From contig OZ245881.1 of NCBI GenBank assembly GCA_965229505.1, positions 3,100,001 through 3,164,000 on the forward strand: DNA of 64,000 nt. Reading direction: 5' to 3'. Shown here piece by piece: positions 15,919 to 22,551 of this stretch; within the stretch, counting starts at the first letter, position 1; every line of letters begins with the position of its first letter. The position numbers and the translations under genes are program-made. This DNA comes from UBA6059 sp040219045. GTDB lineage: Bacteria > Bacteroidota > Bacteroidia > Cytophagales > Cyclobacteriaceae. Under the pieces are notes generated by a model that did no database searches, was not told where the DNA came from, and worked only from the letters and a program-made list of their open reading frames with translations.

Positions 15919-16889
15919 AAGCCCAGTGGATAAGTATAGTGATCGGCTGATTGGGTGACATTGTCAGTCGCACGAGCGTCTTCGACATAGAGGTCACTAT
16001 TTTTGTATAGCGGATACGTATCCGCGTTGGTATGCAGATAGGTCACCAGCTTCTGCAGGTACTTGCGACCAATCTGCTCGTGGTGGTCCCGGCGTACCCG
16101 CAATCTTGATTCCTCAGCCGGGATCGTCGACTTGAGACTTCCGGAGAGAGAGCTGTTGATCAGGTGAAAGCCATCACCATCGTTGAGCAGCGACTTCTCG
16201 AGGATCAGATCGGCATAGCTCAGGTGTACGATTGCGCCCTGGAGATTACGCATTAGCAGCAGGTTGGTGGCTGACGGCTCTCCATCGGCCAGTATCTCAG
16301 CCTCGATCTCTTCGTAGAGTTCATCGCTGATATTGCCTTTGATCTCATCTTCCTGGTAGCGCTGCATGATGGGGACCAGTGCCAGGTACATAAGTCGGCT
16401 ATTGTTGATATTGACAAACTGCTGCACCTCAGCTGCAGTGTTGACGATGAGCGACCGGGCGACTGCCGTATTCCAGGCATAGACGCCCGTGTTTTCTTCC
16501 AGAAACTGGATCAGACTCTCGATCGCTGAGTAGCCACCGCTCATCAGTGAGTCGCGGATATCCCGGATCTGCCACTCCAGTGCCGGCTTCTGATCATTGG
16601 TATGCGTGACCAGGATGCCATTGTTGTTAATGATGACATTGCCCTTGGGCATATAGGCATACACTGCCAGGTTACCAATGACCGGCTGCACATAGGTGAG
16701 CAACTCATTCTGTGCACTGTCTGTGCTCTCACCGGCATAGTCAGCCACCAGCTCGTCATAGAGCGTGGTGCCCAGGAGGTTTTTGATGATTCGTACAGCT
16801 ACTACATCTATGTCAGGCTTGACATTTTCGTAGGTGAAGTTTTCGGCTAACGGAATAGCCGCTTTAAGATCATTTTCGTTCAGTAGCAT
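15915..16889 (-). CDS. Head-tail connector-like protein (DUF6712-like)
   Basis: 324 residues, mainly helical (MLLNENDLKAAIPLAENFTY, LLGTTLYDELVADY). In Bacteroidota phages proteins of this type follow the portal gene and are annotated DUF6712, thought to act as head completion or connector proteins. Here it begins inside the portal gene's 3' end (20-bp overlap in another frame), supporting coupled expression. No enzyme motif. Confidence 0.5.
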   Translation of the reverse strand: MLLNENDLKAAIPLAENFTYENVKPDIDVVAVRIIKNLLGTTLYDELVADYAGESTDSAQNELLTYVQPVIGNLAVYAYMPKGNVIINNNGILVTHTNDQKPALEWQIRDIRDSLMSGGYSAIESLIQFLEENTGVYAWNTAVARSLIVNTAAEVQQFVNINNSRLMYLALVPIMQRYQEDEIKGNISDELYEEIEAEILADGEPSATNLLLMRNLQGAIVHLSYADLILEKSLLNDGDGFHLINSSLSGSLKSTIPAEESRLRVRRDHHEQIGRKYLQKLVTYLHTNADTYPLYKNSDLYVEDARATDNVTQSADHYTYPLGL

Positions 16890-18216
16890 CTGGTATCTCG
16901 ATTTCGCGTTTAGATGGAGTTACTTCATTGAGCACCTGTAGGAAGGGCTTGGTAAATTCCCACATGAGCAGCTGCTCCTGGTTGTTCCAGCCATTCATCC
17001 AGCTGACAAAGTCCAGTGGTCGGAGTAGGATGTCCTGGTGAGGCTTGAGGAAGCTGATGAAAATGTTGGTGGCCTCTCGCTTGTCAGAGCCGGAGAGATT
17101 AGACCCCTTGCCCAGCTGGAAACCAAAGATTGTAGGATCTATACCTGCTGCTGAGAATATCTTGATTGACGCCTCAGTGCTGTCCTCGATGTAGAGGCCT
17201 TGCTTCATCTTATCGTCGATCGGTATGATCTCTACTCCGGGATAAGGCTTGAGCGTATCCGGATCTACTTTGTAGCCGGTGGAGATGTTTTTACCGGCAT
17301 TCTCAGATCCAGCGAGGAAGGCTGTGATATTATCAAACTCCGTTTTCTTGAGCTCACTCTTTTTCTTAGCATCGAAAGTATCCCAATCGGGATATTTCCA
17401 TGACCAGAAGTAGTCCGGGAACTTGATGTGATACTTCAGAGTCGTCTGATGCTTCATGATGGCCGACTTGAGTTTTGGGATCTCATTGGCCACCTTCAGC
17501 CATTCATTATTTCGGATGCCATTCCAGATAGGCAGTTGATAGTAAGTCTTGCCGGATGGATAGCTCAGCGGATAGATGAATCTCGGACCATCTTTTCTAG
17601 CGCTGAGATTATCAGGCATAGTGGTCATTGGATCCAGCACCGGCACAGGGATGGTATCATCATCAGTGTAGTTGGCACGATCAGCCCAGTTGGCATTGAT
17701 GTACAGCGTATTAATCTTGCCGTTATCGTCCTGCAGTTTATAGCGGCCATGGCCAGCCTCATACGTGGTGAGCCACTTGATCTTGCCATCAGCCTGGATG
17801 ATAAACTGTGGCCAGACATTGGCATACTTGTAGAAATCAATGCAGGCCCGCATGGCATAGCTGTGATTCCTAAAGAGGAATTGATCTACTTCATAGATTC
17901 TTTTTTTGCTGATCTCTCCAGTCTCGTAGTTGTAGACACTGTACTGAAGACCACCGGCATATAGTGCCCTGGCATTCATATCCAGTGCCCGCCAGAGATC
18001 TGTGTTCATTTCGAGATCGGCATCCACCAGCTGAGGCCAGTCATTGTTAGCACCCCAGTAAGCGATATGATCATCAGAGTAGATGATACTCTTGTCTTTC
18101 AGCGGCACCACTGGTGTGCTCTTCTTACTGGCTGAGGTAGACATCTGAGCCATGGCTACCTCATTCACTAGTATTGTTGCCTCAGCAGTCTCGATGATAT
18201 CAAGTGTACTATTCAT
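16870..18216 (-). CDS. Phage portal protein
   Basis: 448 residues. After a polar N-terminus comes YWGANNDWPQLVDADLEMNT, then LWRALDMNARALYAGGLQYS, as in portal proteins of Bacteroidota phages. The middle has a long helix, and the C-terminal part (GSNLSGSDKREATNIFISFL, followed by QDILLRPLDFVSWMNGW) matches the usual portal stem and wing region. Portals form the dodecameric ring through which DNA is packaged, so its pairing with the connector gene downstream fits. It is separated from terminase by the cassette and plus-strand island, which is unusual. Confidence 0.72.
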   Translation of the reverse strand: MNSTLDIIETAEATILVNEVAMAQMSTSASKKSTPVVPLKDKSIIYSDDHIAYWGANNDWPQLVDADLEMNTDLWRALDMNARALYAGGLQYSVYNYETGEISKKRIYEVDQFLFRNHSYAMRACIDFYKYANVWPQFIIQADGKIKWLTTYEAGHGRYKLQDDNGKINTLYINANWADRANYTDDDTIPVPVLDPMTTMPDNLSARKDGPRFIYPLSYPSGKTYYQLPIWNGIRNNEWLKVANEIPKLKSAIMKHQTTLKYHIKFPDYFWSWKYPDWDTFDAKKKSELKKTEFDNITAFLAGSENAGKNISTGYKVDPDTLKPYPGVEIIPIDDKMKQGLYIEDSTEASIKIFSAAGIDPTIFGFQLGKGSNLSGSDKREATNIFISFLKPHQDILLRPLDFVSWMNGWNNQEQLLMWEFTKPFLQVLNEVTPSKREIEIPDATERK

Positions 18217-18452
18217 ACCAGCAGCTCTCCATTTACATGAGTGATCAGTTTGATGTGAGCTTTTCGGTATTCATTGTCAGGAAACAGCACGTTGACCCAG
18301 CCATTCTTGAGATTGGCCTTGCCCGTGCATTTGCATTGAGTACCCTTAATGAATTGACCACCGGTCTTCTTAGTCTCATTGCACTTGACAAAGGTGATGT
18401 CAAATGCATCGCCTGATTGCATGATATCGAGTGCCTTTTTGATGCTCAGCAT
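18213..18452 (-). CDS. Small beta-rich phage protein
   Basis: 79 residues from ATG 18452 (a TTG five codons upstream is also possible). The protein (MLSIKKALDIMQSGDAFDIT) contains two Cys in CKCTGK and ends one step before the portal gene, overlapping it by 4 bp. It would be the first gene of this leftward late segment. Function unknown. Confidence 0.55.
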   Translation of the reverse strand: MLSIKKALDIMQSGDAFDITFVKCNETKKTGGQFIKGTQCKCTGKANLKNGWVNVLFPDNEYRKAHIKLITHVNGELLV

Positions 18453-18785
18453 ACACAAATCAGTCAATACTGATGTGGTCTAGCTAGGACAGAAATAAAT
18501 CGGTGTGCCCTGGGCACGTGTCTAGTATGGGGCGCACCCTCGATCACATACGGCCAAAATCACCCCATGCAATTGCAAACACGCGATAGTGCGGGGCGTC
18601 AGTGATCATTGTAAAATCAAAATTTGATTTTTAATTCGTGTTTGTAAGTGCCTGATAATCAGCGTGTTTAATTTCTGAATTTTCGTATAAATACCGTCTA
18701 AACGTTTTATATATAATGCGTTTTTAGTATCTTAGTATAAGATAAGGAATTGGAAATCAGTATGTTAAACCATAAATAGTAAATC
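18453..18785. promoter_or_regulatory. Divergent control region of the plus-strand island
   Basis: This 333-bp spacer separates the leftward late genes from the rightward island. It is AT-rich toward the right. Visible symmetry: GTGCCC/GGGCAC around 18509-18521, and a 9+9 palindrome AAAATCAAA-A-TTTGATTTT at 18613-18631. Both could be operators. No exact TAnnTTTG box was found next to either start, so promoters are not assigned. No gene is seen. Confidence 0.4.
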
Positions 18786-19223
18786 ATGAAAACTTTAGTA
18801 ATCGAGAGCGGAAAAGGCTCTGAGAATGGCAAGGCTGCAAGCACAACTGCCAAGAAGAATGAAAAGGCTGGAAGCACTGCAAAGCCGCAACCAGCTGCAA
18901 AAATGGATGCTCAGAAACCTGAGCCAAAGCCAGAAAACAAGCTGACACCACTAGTGACTCCTTCGGAAAGGTTCGAGAGAGCCGAGCAGTTTTCGAAGCT
19001 GCAGAAGCGGTTCGAGTTTTTGAAGGAGAGGAAAAGGGAGCTGGATAACTTCAACATCAGCCATGATGGCTCTGCATCGAAGATCGAGCTATCAAACCCA
19101 ACGGGTGGCCATGTGGTAATCAGTAACCCGGAGGTGATGAAAGAGGTGCTTAACCTGTGCAGTGCTACGATCAAGCAACTACTTGACCGCACTGAAAGTG
19201 AAGTGCTGGAATTCGAGATATAA
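18786..19223 (+). CDS. Charged coiled-coil protein of the plus-strand island
   Basis: 145 residues. Residues 1-55 are low complexity, rich in Lys, Ala and Pro. Residues 60-100 form a coiled coil (ERFERAEQFSKLQKRFEFLK). The C-terminal 45 residues look folded (ASKIELSNPTGGHVVISNPE). It is the first gene of the only rightward block inside the prophage and is followed by a strong terminator, so it is a separate transcript from the SymE-like operon. No family recognised; it could be a regulator or a DNA-binding partner. Confidence 0.6.
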   Translation: MKTLVIESGKGSENGKAASTTAKKNEKAGSTAKPQPAAKMDAQKPEPKPENKLTPLVTPSERFERAEQFSKLQKRFEFLKERKRELDNFNISHDGSASKIELSNPTGGHVVISNPEVMKEVLNLCSATIKQLLDRTESEVLEFEI

Positions 19224-19228
19224 AAGGG

Positions 19229-19268
19229 GAGCCCTCCGACTTTGACGAGGGGGAGGGCTCACATTTTT
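19229..19268 (+). terminator. Intrinsic terminator
   Basis: Arms GAGCCCTCC and GGAGGGCTC (9 bp, 14-base loop) are followed by ACATTTTT on the plus strand, 5 bp after the stop of the coiled-coil gene. Confidence 0.75.
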
Positions 19269-19287
19269 AAACCTATAACTAGATTCA

Positions 19288-19503
19288 ATGAGAACGAAAA
19301 TACAAAAAACCGCAAGAAGATTGCGCGTGTATGCGCATCATTCAAAAAGAAATTTTCACCCGACTGGTGGCGTATTCGTGCCAGAAATAAAGCTGCAAGG
19401 CCAATGGCTAGAGCATGCTGGCTTTGAAATAGGGCAGCATCTGGATATCGACATCCGTAATGGGGTGATGATCATCAAAGCAGGAAGGAGGGCAGCCGCA
19501 TGA
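19288..19503 (+). CDS. SymE-like toxin
   Basis: 71 residues. The C-terminal core (VPEIKLQGQWLEHAGFEIGQ, then LDIDIRNGVMIIKAG) matches the SymE family pattern (P-x-L-x-L-x-G-x-W-L-x-x-A-G-F). SymE proteins have an AbrB-like fold. The E. coli member is an SOS-induced toxin controlled by an antisense RNA and reported to act on nucleic acid. The N-terminus is strongly basic (RTKIQKTARRLRVYAHHSKR), suited to nucleic-acid binding. The gene overlaps the next by ATGA and starts a three-gene coupled operon. No antisense RNA promoter was identified. The toxin role is inferred from family. Confidence 0.65.
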   Translation: MRTKIQKTARRLRVYAHHSKRNFHPTGGVFVPEIKLQGQWLEHAGFEIGQHLDIDIRNGVMIIKAGRRAAA

Positions 19504-19856
19504 GTGAGGTAATAGAACAGCAGCCCCCGATTTCTGATAAGAAGGCGGCCTATATAGCTAAGAGAAAGCACCTAATCGAACTCAGTAAGGTGATAAGGGC
19601 GGCTCAATCAATGGATGAAATGGGCGGTAGCATCAACGAGGGATTGAAGGAAATCTACCTGCAGGAGGGACACGAGGAACTCAATACCTTCCACCAGTGG
19701 CTGAAACTGGGAAAGCAGGTGCGCAAGGGTGAAAAAGCCCTCTTGCTATGGGGCAGACCCAAGGAAACGCAGCAGGGCGAAGATGATGAGGATAGCAGCA
19801 CCAAATTTTGGCCGCTGTGCTATGTCTTCTCTAACCTACAGGTGAAGGAGCGATGA
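19500..19856 (+). CDS. ArdC-like N-terminal domain protein
   Basis: 118 residues. The segment STFHQWLKLG-like (NTFHQWLKLGKQVRKGEKAL) followed by LLLWGRP and FWPLCYVFSNLQV resembles the ssDNA-binding N-terminal domain of ArdC antirestriction proteins and their short relatives on Bacteroidota mobile elements. The domain is present without the C-terminal metallopeptidase of ArdC, so this would be a binding module only. Both ends overlap neighbours by ATGA, tying it to the SymE-like toxin and the methylase-like protein. Confidence 0.5.
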   Translation: MSEVIEQQPPISDKKAAYIAKRKHLIELSKVIRAAQSMDEMGGSINEGLKEIYLQEGHEELNTFHQWLKLGKQVRKGEKALLLWGRPKETQQGEDDEDSSTKFWPLCYVFSNLQVKER

Positions 19857-20542
19857 AAACTAGAGAGATACCCCTCGAACTGAGGGGTTTTCATAAAATC
19901 TTTACTTCGATCGGTCGGGGTAAGTGGAACTATAGCGAGGTGTTTGACGACTTCTTAACGCTGGCAATGTGCTGCTATGCCTGGGAGACGGAGGAGCCGC
20001 TATACTTCCAGACGATCAAGAAGTATGACAGGGAGGAACTTAACCTGTTTGCCAAGCTGCTGGCGGAATGGGTGCTGGCTCACAACAAATACTATCAGGC
20101 GGGTGAATGGGTGGACTTGCTAGGCACTTACTACGAGATACTGAAAAGTGACTATAAGGCTAAGGCGCTGGGGCAGTACTTCACGCCAAAGCCTATCTGT
20201 GATATGATGGCTACTTTCATGAGTCCGTCAGCGGGGGAGTCGGTAAATGACTGCTGCTGTGGCTCTGGTCGCATGCTGCTGGCTGCTAATGCTCTGCGCG
20301 ACTATCAACTGTACACGGTAGGTCAGGACCTTGACCGGATGTGTGCTAAAATGTCGTGCCTCAACCTGATGATCCACGGGATCAAAGGCCATGTGCAGCA
20401 CATGGATAGTCTGGCTATGAAGGTGTTTACTACTTGGTCGATCAACCCAACAATAGATAAGAACGGGCTGTTTTGTATCGTGAGGGTGAAGGAGGAAGAA
20501 CAAAAGAGGATCGAGCCAAAGGGCTTTGAGCTGAGCTTCTAA
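19853..20542 (+). CDS. N6-adenine DNA methylase fold, catalytic motif missing
   Basis: 229 residues. ALGQYFTPKPICDMMATFM followed by VNDCCCGSGRMLL is the characteristic start of HsdM-type N6-adenine methyltransferases: the Q-Y-F-T-P motif and the SAM-binding motif I in a D-x-x-C-G-S-G form. Acidic motif II is seen at GQDLDRM. The catalytic motif IV (NPPF/Y), expected within about 60 residues, is absent; the chain reads WSINPTIDKNG and soon ends. It is therefore likely a SAM-binding, catalytically dead or truncated protein. It is coupled to the ArdC-like gene by ATGA. A regulatory or decoy role in antirestriction is possible inference. Confidence 0.65.
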   Translation: MKTREIPLELRGFHKIFTSIGRGKWNYSEVFDDFLTLAMCCYAWETEEPLYFQTIKKYDREELNLFAKLLAEWVLAHNKYYQAGEWVDLLGTYYEILKSDYKAKALGQYFTPKPICDMMATFMSPSAGESVNDCCCGSGRMLLAANALRDYQLYTVGQDLDRMCAKMSCLNLMIHGIKGHVQHMDSLAMKVFTTWSINPTIDKNGLFCIVRVKEEEQKRIEPKGFELSF

Positions 20543-20625
20543 ACAGGTGTACGATAGCGGACGGTGATTTTCCGCGCCGCTTCGCTCCCTATGGTCGCTC
20601 AGCGGGTGTAGCGGCATTGACTGTG

Positions 20626-20859
20626 TCAATCGTCTGGTTTTAAGGTTTTGTTTTCCTCAATGTACTTTAAGGCGGTCTGGCCTGTAATACATTGGCCACT
20701 CAAAAACTGGACATAGGCCATCTTCTTTTCGCCATGTCCACAGCAGGCGTTCATTATATCGGGGAGCGTGCCAATGCATCCGTCGTGACCTTCAGGTGTT
20801 CTTTTAACACCACAATGTCCGCACACTTCTTTGGCATAACCGTCTAAATAGTTTTTCAT
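20626..20859 (-). CDS. Small Cys/His-rich protein
   Basis: 77 residues. CGHCGVKRTPEGHDGCIGTL and NACCGHGEKK form a conserved-looking metal-binding pattern known from small phage and plasmid proteins of unknown role. It is convergent with the methylase gene (83 bp apart) and lies just left of the first attC-like site. Transcription is leftward. Function unknown. Confidence 0.6.
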   Translation of the reverse strand: MKNYLDGYAKEVCGHCGVKRTPEGHDGCIGTLPDIMNACCGHGEKKMAYVQFLSGQCITGQTALKYIEENKTLKPDD

Positions 20860-20870
20860 GATGGGGATCA

Positions 20871-20931
20871 GATAGCTAACTATCGCTCAAAGTGCATGCC
20901 TACGGACGCACTTTAGCTGGGTGTTAGAAGC
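20871..20931. other. attC-like recombination site 1
   Basis: Outer arms GATAGCTAAC (20871-20880) and GTTAGAAGC (20923-20931) contain R''-like CTAAC and R'-like GTTAG. Inner arms GCTCAAAGTGC (20885-20895) and GCACTTTAGC (20908-20917) pair fully except for one unpaired C in the left arm, the extrahelical base typical of integron attC sites. Spacers are 4 and 5 bases and the terminal loop is 12. The left outer arm is an exact complement of the right outer arm of site 2 (10/10), and the right outer arm of the left arm of site 2 (9/9). That is what insertion of a cassette into an attC at G|TT would leave. Confidence 0.7.
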
Positions 20932-21000
20932 AAGACTCCCTATTCGCCCCTTGATACTGTTGTGCTATCCGAAAGGAAAAATAAAAAGCCCTGCCCACCT

Positions 21001-21339
21001 TTACTGAAATCCGATTTCAGCCATTCTTTCTGTGAAAGTCTTTCTTGGTTCTGAATTAGCTATATCATCTAATCTCTTTACGATTTCCTTTTTGGCTTTA
21101 ATAGACTCATTTTCTACCATTAGCTCACTTTCTAATTCAGGAATTTCTTTCCACAGATTGCCGTCAATAAACATTTCAATCTTATGCATACTTACTTTCT
21201 TGGTGAAATCGTCATGAGTGACCGCATGAGTTCCATTGATGGTTTTAGACTTATAGTTCATTGTTACTACAAGTTCACCAGACACGCTTTTTACGCTTCC
21301 ATTTCTTTGAAATGATTGTTTAAATGTTGATCGTCTCAT
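21001..21339 (-). CDS. Cassette-borne protein of unknown function
   Basis: 112 residues (MRRSTFKQSFQRNGSVKSVS). The N-terminus is basic, the centre holds beta-like strands, and residues 70-100 form a helix (ENESIKAKKEIVKRLDDIAN). No family recognised. The gene is clearly more AT-rich than its prophage neighbours and is the only gene between two attC-like sites, so it is the likely payload of an inserted cassette. The stop lies about 70 bp from site 1, the usual ORF-then-attC layout when read on the minus strand. Confidence 0.6.
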   Translation of the reverse strand: MRRSTFKQSFQRNGSVKSVSGELVVTMNYKSKTINGTHAVTHDDFTKKVSMHKIEMFIDGNLWKEIPELESELMVENESIKAKKEIVKRLDDIANSEPRKTFTERMAEIGFQ

Positions 21340-21420
21340 TTTGTTAATTGGGTTGTTTTTGCCCTCCCAAGGCTTTTTATTTTTGTTCTACTTAATAATT
21401 TCATCGGTTAAGCCCGTCCA

Positions 21421-21560
21421 GCTTCTAACAAACGATATAAATGAATGACTACTGGATTCGAACCAGTGCCAAGGAACGCCTACTTTGCCTTCTAGTGCAT
21501 CGTTGCGAGAGTAAATCATCGACCTTGTAGCCACTCATTATATCTTAGTCGTTAGCTATC
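21421..21560. other. attC-like recombination site 2 with tRNA-like loop
   Basis: Outer arms GCTTCTAAC (21421-21429) and GTTAGCTATC (21551-21560). Inner arms at 21434-21452 and 21527-21544 pair over 18 positions with two G-T pairs and one unpaired A in the left arm, the same polarity as site 1. The long terminal loop contains a perfect tRNA T-arm (21451-21467, minus strand stem ACTGG/CCAGT with loop TTCGAAT). Read as a tRNA, the acceptor would match in 6 of 7 pairs, but D and anticodon arms do not form, so this is not called a tRNA. The right arm overlaps the stop codon of the next gene. Confidence 0.65.
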
Positions 21561-21875
21561 AAATAGTATATCCTCGATGAGTTGCTTCATGTCGTCGGTC
21601 CAGTGGAGATCGACTTGCATGGAGTAGTAGAGCTTCTCCCGGAGGTCGTCGAGCTTGTCAGCGGCTGACTGATCGGGGGACCACCGGGCTGGGGTGATGC
21701 GGGTGTAGCCGGCTTTGTCCAGGAGCTGTGCCATCAGGTCCTCTGATGGCCAGTCGCCATTGGCGATGCGCTGACGGTAGTTGCGGATCTGTGGGCTGTT
21801 GAGCCCGAGCTCCTTGTGGATGGCTCTCTGGCTGATCAGGTCGCTGAAGGCTGCTCTGGTGTCTGAGACTTTCAT
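21552..21875 (-). CDS. Small HTH-like regulator
   Basis: 107 residues. Residues 14-50 (ISQRAIHKELGLNSPQIRNY then RQRIANGDWPSEDLMAQLLD) read as a helix-turn-helix followed by a dimer helix, like small Cro/CI-type regulators of Bacteroidota phages. The C-terminus is helical and acidic. The stop codon lies in the right arm of attC-like site 2, so the coding end and recombination site are fused. A dispersed hairpin sits 11 bp upstream of the start. It could control terminase or late genes. Confidence 0.6.
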   Translation of the reverse strand: MKVSDTRAAFSDLISQRAIHKELGLNSPQIRNYRQRIANGDWPSEDLMAQLLDKAGYTRITPARWSPDQSAADKLDDLREKLYYSMQVDLHWTDDMKQLIEDILFDS

Positions 21876-21885
21876 GGTAAATAGA

Positions 21886-21906
21886 CACGCGTTACAAACG
21901 CGCGCC
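21886..21906. repeat. Short hairpin repeat, CACGC-type
   Basis: CACGCGTTACAAACGCGCGCC: arms CGCGTT and AACGCG around ACA. Compared with 11203-11225 both arms changed together (A-T to G-C), keeping pairing. It overlaps the last codons of the upstream gene (21892) and lies 11 bp before the next start. Confidence 0.6.
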
Positions 21907-22254
21907 AGCTTTTTGGGAATGACGTGGTGGTAAGGGCCAGGTGATCAATAGGTCGCCGGACTCCAGGCCGTAGAGCTGGAGCTGCTTCTGGTCATCGTCT
22001 GGACTGTTGGTCAGGCCATCGAGGTAGGCTTTGAAATTACGGGCCCAGTTGTGATGGTGCTTTTCGCTCTTGCCGGTCCAGAAGAGGTCTTCTCTGATCC
22101 GTACCTGGTAGGTGTCATAGTCGATCTCTATGGCTCCTGCTTCGCGCATTTGCTTGATGGCTTCTACCAGGGCGAAGGATTCCATCATGGCTTTGTTGGA
22201 CTTGAGTTTTTTCGCGTTGCGGGCGATGGTGCGGCGTTTTTGACGTGAAATCAT
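21892..22254 (-). CDS. Phage protein of unknown function
   Basis: 120 residues. The basic N-terminus (MISRQKRRTIARNAKKLKSN) is followed by a helical region and a Trp-rich middle (KSEKHHHNWARNFKAYLDGL). The last residues (SQKAGARL) are encoded by a dispersed hairpin repeat. It lies just downstream of terminase, so an accessory packaging role is possible, but nothing specific supports it. Confidence 0.5.
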   Translation of the reverse strand: MISRQKRRTIARNAKKLKSNKAMMESFALVEAIKQMREAGAIEIDYDTYQVRIREDLFWTGKSEKHHHNWARNFKAYLDGLTNSPDDDQKQLQLYGLESGDLLITWPLPPRHSQKAGARL

Positions 22255-22333
22255 ACTTAAATATAGTGCTTTCGCATTATTTATAAAACGGTATTGGCGG
22301 GTTTATTTTTTTGGGTGGGTGTATGAATGTACA

Positions 22334-22515
22334 GGTTCGTGAGGACACGAACCGGGGCGGGGGTGAGGGTTTGGGAAAATACAGATTCCGGTATTGCTAC
22401 GCAAACCGGAATGACGGCTCGTACAGGAATGACGGGGTGGAGAGGAATGACTATATCGGCTAGACTGCTGCGGTCTGAAATGGGGGACGTCTCCACTACG
22501 GTCGACGTGACGTGC
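22334..22515. repeat. Composite hairpin repeat (R1 plus partial R2)
   Basis: R1 at 22334-22353: arms GGTTCGTG and CACGAACC, loop AGGA, then a G-rich tract (GGGGCGGGGG). From 22468 a partial R2 follows (CGGCTAGACTGCTGCGGTCTG, then GACGTCTCC to GACGTG). This fills the 297-bp spacer between 22254 and the terminase stop; no gene is seen in it. Confidence 0.75.
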
Positions 22516-22551
22516 TAGTAGTGGGATTGGTTGTTCCGGTAGGGAAAAGGG

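Noticed and set aside
21434..21540. A complete tRNA gene on the minus strand
   Set aside because: T-arm and most of the acceptor fit, but D-arm and anticodon arm do not form in any register tried. The arms are better explained as an attC-like stem.
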